64,000 bases of DNA from Epinephelus fuscoguttatus. Its lineage: Eukaryota > Chordata > Actinopteri > Perciformes > Serranidae. Shown here in pieces: positions 61,535-64,000 of the stretch. The notes under the pieces are model-generated. The model was not told the origin of the DNA, did no database searches, and saw only the letters and a list, made by a program, of their open reading frames with translations. Each line of letters opens with the position of its first letter. Position 1 is the stretch's first letter. The stretch is taken from the NCBI RefSeq assembly GCF_011397635.1, contig NC_064760.1, positions 32,259,856 to 32,323,855 of the forward strand, read 5' to 3'. The position numbers and the translations under genes were made by a program.

Positions 61535-63166
61535 CTGAAAGAGAACACAAACACACAGTGAATGAGATCCTCTTTCCCGAGCGTCTTTAGGAGCCTATTC
61601 AGAAGCCTTGCCCCTCTCCTGCCACCCCTGTACTCCCCACAATCCCCATCTGAAAACAATCTATTGTCCACAGTTATTAAGTCCAGTTTTGTGTTGAGTC
61701 CTCTATGCAACATCTTGTTTTGGCTGTGAGATAGAGACCAATTTTTATTTCATTTGTTATGGGCCTCGGTCTGGATAAGATTTGTGACTTGAATGAAACG
61801 AAAAGAATGATAACGTACCAGCAACAATGTTTGCACTAAGTTCTAGGTGACACACAATTTTTGGTGGCAATTAAGCTGCCATCTTTACAGCAGAGTCAAA
61901 ACCTCTATATGACGGAGTCAACAAGCAGCACAGTGATGGTAAGAAAACATATTAAAAAGCTCACAACAGCAATAAAAATGTGATTCCCAAACCACAAACT
62001 GAGGTCTGGGTGAGACAGAGGCAGCTGCCAGAGGAAAAGAGGATTCACCCACTCAGTCTCAGAGATGTTATCTTCTGCCTTCTGCTTATAAGTGGTGAAT
62101 TTACAGCTCCCCAGCAAGTAAATATGATATAGCCTCTGGCTATTGTTTGATTTTTTTTTAGTTTCGGCAAAAATGCTGTTGCACATGTCCGATCCATCAT
62201 TAGCTCAGTCAACGTTCATTAGCTTGAAGGGCTAATTTGGCTTGTTTACATGAATGTCACTGTCACCCTGAATGTCCCGCTAAACCCTGTTCAAACTCTC
62301 AAACTTTAAATGGAAAACAGAAATGAATACTTGAATATCTGTATTAAGTACAGCCCTAAAAGATTAAAAATATTGCACTGTGATCCAGAAAAATAAACCT
62401 TATAGTGGCACAAAAAAAGTCAGGGGATCATCAAAGTCAGCAGGATTCATCCTCTGTGGACCATGAATGTCTGTATAAAATTGTGTGGCAATCCATCCAG
62501 GAGTCATTGAAATATTTCAATCCAACCAAGAGACCATTGACATAGAGCCATGCCTCTAGTATGGCTAAAAATGTATGTGATGTGAAATACTTCATATTTT
62601 GAAAGACAAATTGGGTGCTTCAACATAGTCTTGTTTAGTTGGCGCTATCATCTAGAGGCTCTAAGAGTAACTGCAGACTGATGCTATGATGCATTGGCCT
62701 TTGCATTCAGCTGGAGTGGCAACTAATTTATAGAGCGCATTATTTACTGAACCTTGAACCACTAAATTGGAAAATCGAAGGCCTTTTCTGATTCATTTGT
62801 CTGCACTCTTAGAGTTGCAGGACAGCCCAGGGATTGCTAATCTCTAGCTGAACATGACCTCTGACCTGCCGGTGAGTAAGAGAACAGCAAAGCCGTGAAG
62901 TAGGAAATTTGATTATATTCACTTAACCTTACCTTGAGGTTTTTCTGCAGCCTCTGGTTCTTCTGGGCCTCTGTTACCCTCTCCTCCTCGCTGCGATCTC
63001 GGACCATGCCAGGAGAAGTGAGCTCAGCGCTCGCCTCTGCACTGCTTTCATCTGTCTCGTCGTGCTCGTGCATATGAGGGTGGACTGAATTTTGGATGTG
63101 GACACCCATGAGTTTAGACTTCAGCTCCTCTTTGGTTCGCTCCAAATCAGCTTCTACCACCATCGC
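61370..63166 (-). CDS. msn: ERM family protein, moesin-like, last two coding exons (partial)
   Basis: ERM proteins tie membrane proteins, through an N-terminal FERM domain, to actin, through a C-terminal tail that also folds back to inhibit the FERM domain. Only the C-terminal 132 residues lie in the window. The last residues [20 protein letters not shown] and DEFESM are the ERM actin-binding tail. The ending ESM is that of moesin (radixin ends EAM, ezrin EAL, from memory). Human MSN lies at Xq12 near AR, which supports the call. Upstream exons lie beyond 64,000 on this strand, which runs toward ar. Confidence 0.88.
61535..62932 (-). other. msn: msn last intron, with an interspersed repeat
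   Basis: No exon seen. At 62,418-62,575 the stretch GGATTCATCCTCTGTGGACC, ATGAATGTCTGTA and GGCAATCCATCCAGGAGTC is a copy of a repeat I recognise as common in fish genomes. Confidence 0.7.
62418..62575 (+). repeat. Interspersed fish repeat (TCATCCTCTG-GGACCATGAATGTC type)
   Basis: The match is to a frequently seen fish repeat, possibly a LINE 3' tail. Class and ends are uncertain. Confidence 0.5.
62933..63166 (-). CDS. msn: msn penultimate coding exon (coiled-coil end and linker)
   Basis: The exon is 234 nt, phase 0 at both ends (acceptor TTTCGACAG, donor AAG|GTAAGG). It reads [20 protein letters not shown], a His/Glu/Asp-rich linker, [20 protein letters not shown] and [16 protein letters not shown]. 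RSEEERxTEAxKN is a signature of the segment before the ERM tail. The linker [14 protein letters not shown] is longer in histidine than I expect for moesin. Confidence 0.92.
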
Positions 63167-63419
63167 CTGTCGAAATAGAAATAGTATTTTTCTTTATCCC
63201 TAAACATGAACGGATATATAAATCACACCAAAACTACAATGACTTGTTTTATTTTGGGTAATGTCCTGTTGAATTCCTGGTGAAGCTATTTTCAATATTA
63301 AATGCAACATTTCTCAAATATGTTGTCTTCTGTGATCAAAGTCATTTGTCAGCATTGCATGCAAAAGTCTCCCATTAGAAAACTGAAATAAGGGTATGCA
63401 ACACTCAGTTTAAGTGGTT

Positions 63420-63990
63420 TCCAGCTTCAAATATCTCGGTGTCATCTTAGACTCGACTCTATGCTTTAAAAACAGTAAATCAAGTAGTTGCAAAACCTAA
63501 ACAGATGAAAGCTGAAGATGCTAAGATTTATTTCCATGGTGTGATTTTCTCACATACAAGCTACTTTATAACCACGTGGCCTCTTAACACCATCTACAAT
63601 ATTAAAGCCTGTACAATCTGTATGTAAACAAGATCCAAAGGCCCACCCCAATAAACCTAAAAGCTACCATCAGTGTAATATAATTCCTAGATATGGTTTC
63701 ATTTGCTGAGAACTTCTTATCAAATTTCACAATGCTTGTTTAATATTTAAAATGATCAGTGGATTAGCTCCTCTTCCATTTATTACATTCATCTACCAAA
63801 AAAAATGTTGGAGATATATTAAAAAGATCTAGAGTAAGAGCAGACATAGCTGTCCCAAGGAGGAAACATTTTGGACTAAACTCTTACCGTTTTTTTTGCA
63901 CGAAATCTTTAAATTAAAAAACAACCAGACATCATACGTAGTTACTGCTTGCTTTTCCTGTCTGCTCTTGTTTGCCCCTTCTAGTTTGAT
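63420..63990 (+). pseudogene. LINE reverse-transcriptase C-terminal relic
   Basis: In one frame, 63426-63461 reads FKYLGVILDSTL, the YLGV-LD motif found near the end of non-LTR retrotransposon reverse transcriptases. In another frame, 63731-63793 reads NACLIFKMISGLAPLPFITF, the typical L-F-K-x-x-x-GLAP-P motif of fish LINE tails. VPRRKHFGLNSY follows. The frame changes and stops show it is dead. It lies antisense inside an msn intron. Confidence 0.75.
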
Positions 63991-64000
63991 CCGTCTTTTG

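Noticed and set aside
61370..63166. Oligophrenin-1 (OPHN1), expected next to AR by human order
   Set aside because: The translated exons carry the ERM actin-binding tail, not a RhoGAP or BAR domain.
60900..64000. miR-223-like microRNA, which lies on the same part of human Xq12
   Set aside because: I looked for its mature sequence by eye on the plus strand and did not see it; only part of the msn region is in the window.

Overview
The window reads as nuclear DNA of a ray-finned fish, most likely a percomorph teleost. The genes are vertebrate, with small phase-matched exons and GT-AG introns. The filler is typical of fish: long CA/TG microsatellites, several families of short inverted-repeat DNA transposons (hAT-like and others), a tRNA-headed SINE and a LINE tail. 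There is no prokaryotic organisation (no operons, CRISPR or insertion sequences). Almost all long open frames outside the exons listed here are chance frames or repeat-driven frames.

Layout. (1) Positions 1 to about 12,990, plus strand: the 3' part of an ephrin-B gene, best matched to ephrin-B1 (efnb1). The penultimate exon (4997-5113) carries the extracellular stalk. The last exon (8894-9288) carries the membrane anchor and the invariant tyrosine-rich tail ending in a PDZ ligand. A long 3' UTR is likely. Earlier exons lie before the window. (2) About 13,000-47,500: some 35 kb without any exon I can support. It holds microsatellites, a SINE with target-site duplications, a palindromic foldback element, a 21-bp minisatellite, a stack of abutting and nested MITEs at 34.1-36.2 kb, and AT-rich patches that could be conserved regulatory DNA. 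(3) 48,568-57,864, minus strand: a complete eight-coding-exon steroid receptor of the NR3C group, an androgen receptor (ar). The predicted protein is 643 residues and all splice phases close. The gene is very compact and the protein is divergent: short N-terminal domain, no polyglutamine, no canonical FxxLF, and a hinge about half the usual length that lacks the basic arm of the nuclear localisation signal. (4) 57,865-61,369: the ar upstream region with a TCTCGCGAGA promoter motif and repeats. (5) 61,370 to the window end, minus strand: the last two coding exons of an ERM protein, best matched to moesin (msn). The intron before them contains a LINE reverse-transcriptase relic.

These three genes map close together on human Xq12-q13.1, so the window is a rearranged and compacted piece of that conserved block. 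efnb1 and ar are convergent; msn and ar run head to tail with about 3.5 kb between the msn stop codon and the ar start codon. The genes do not form one pathway: ephrin-B1 is a contact-dependent guidance ligand, moesin links membrane to actin, and AR is a ligand-activated transcription factor. I found no wholly new multi-gene system. The most unusual item is the remodelled androgen receptor.
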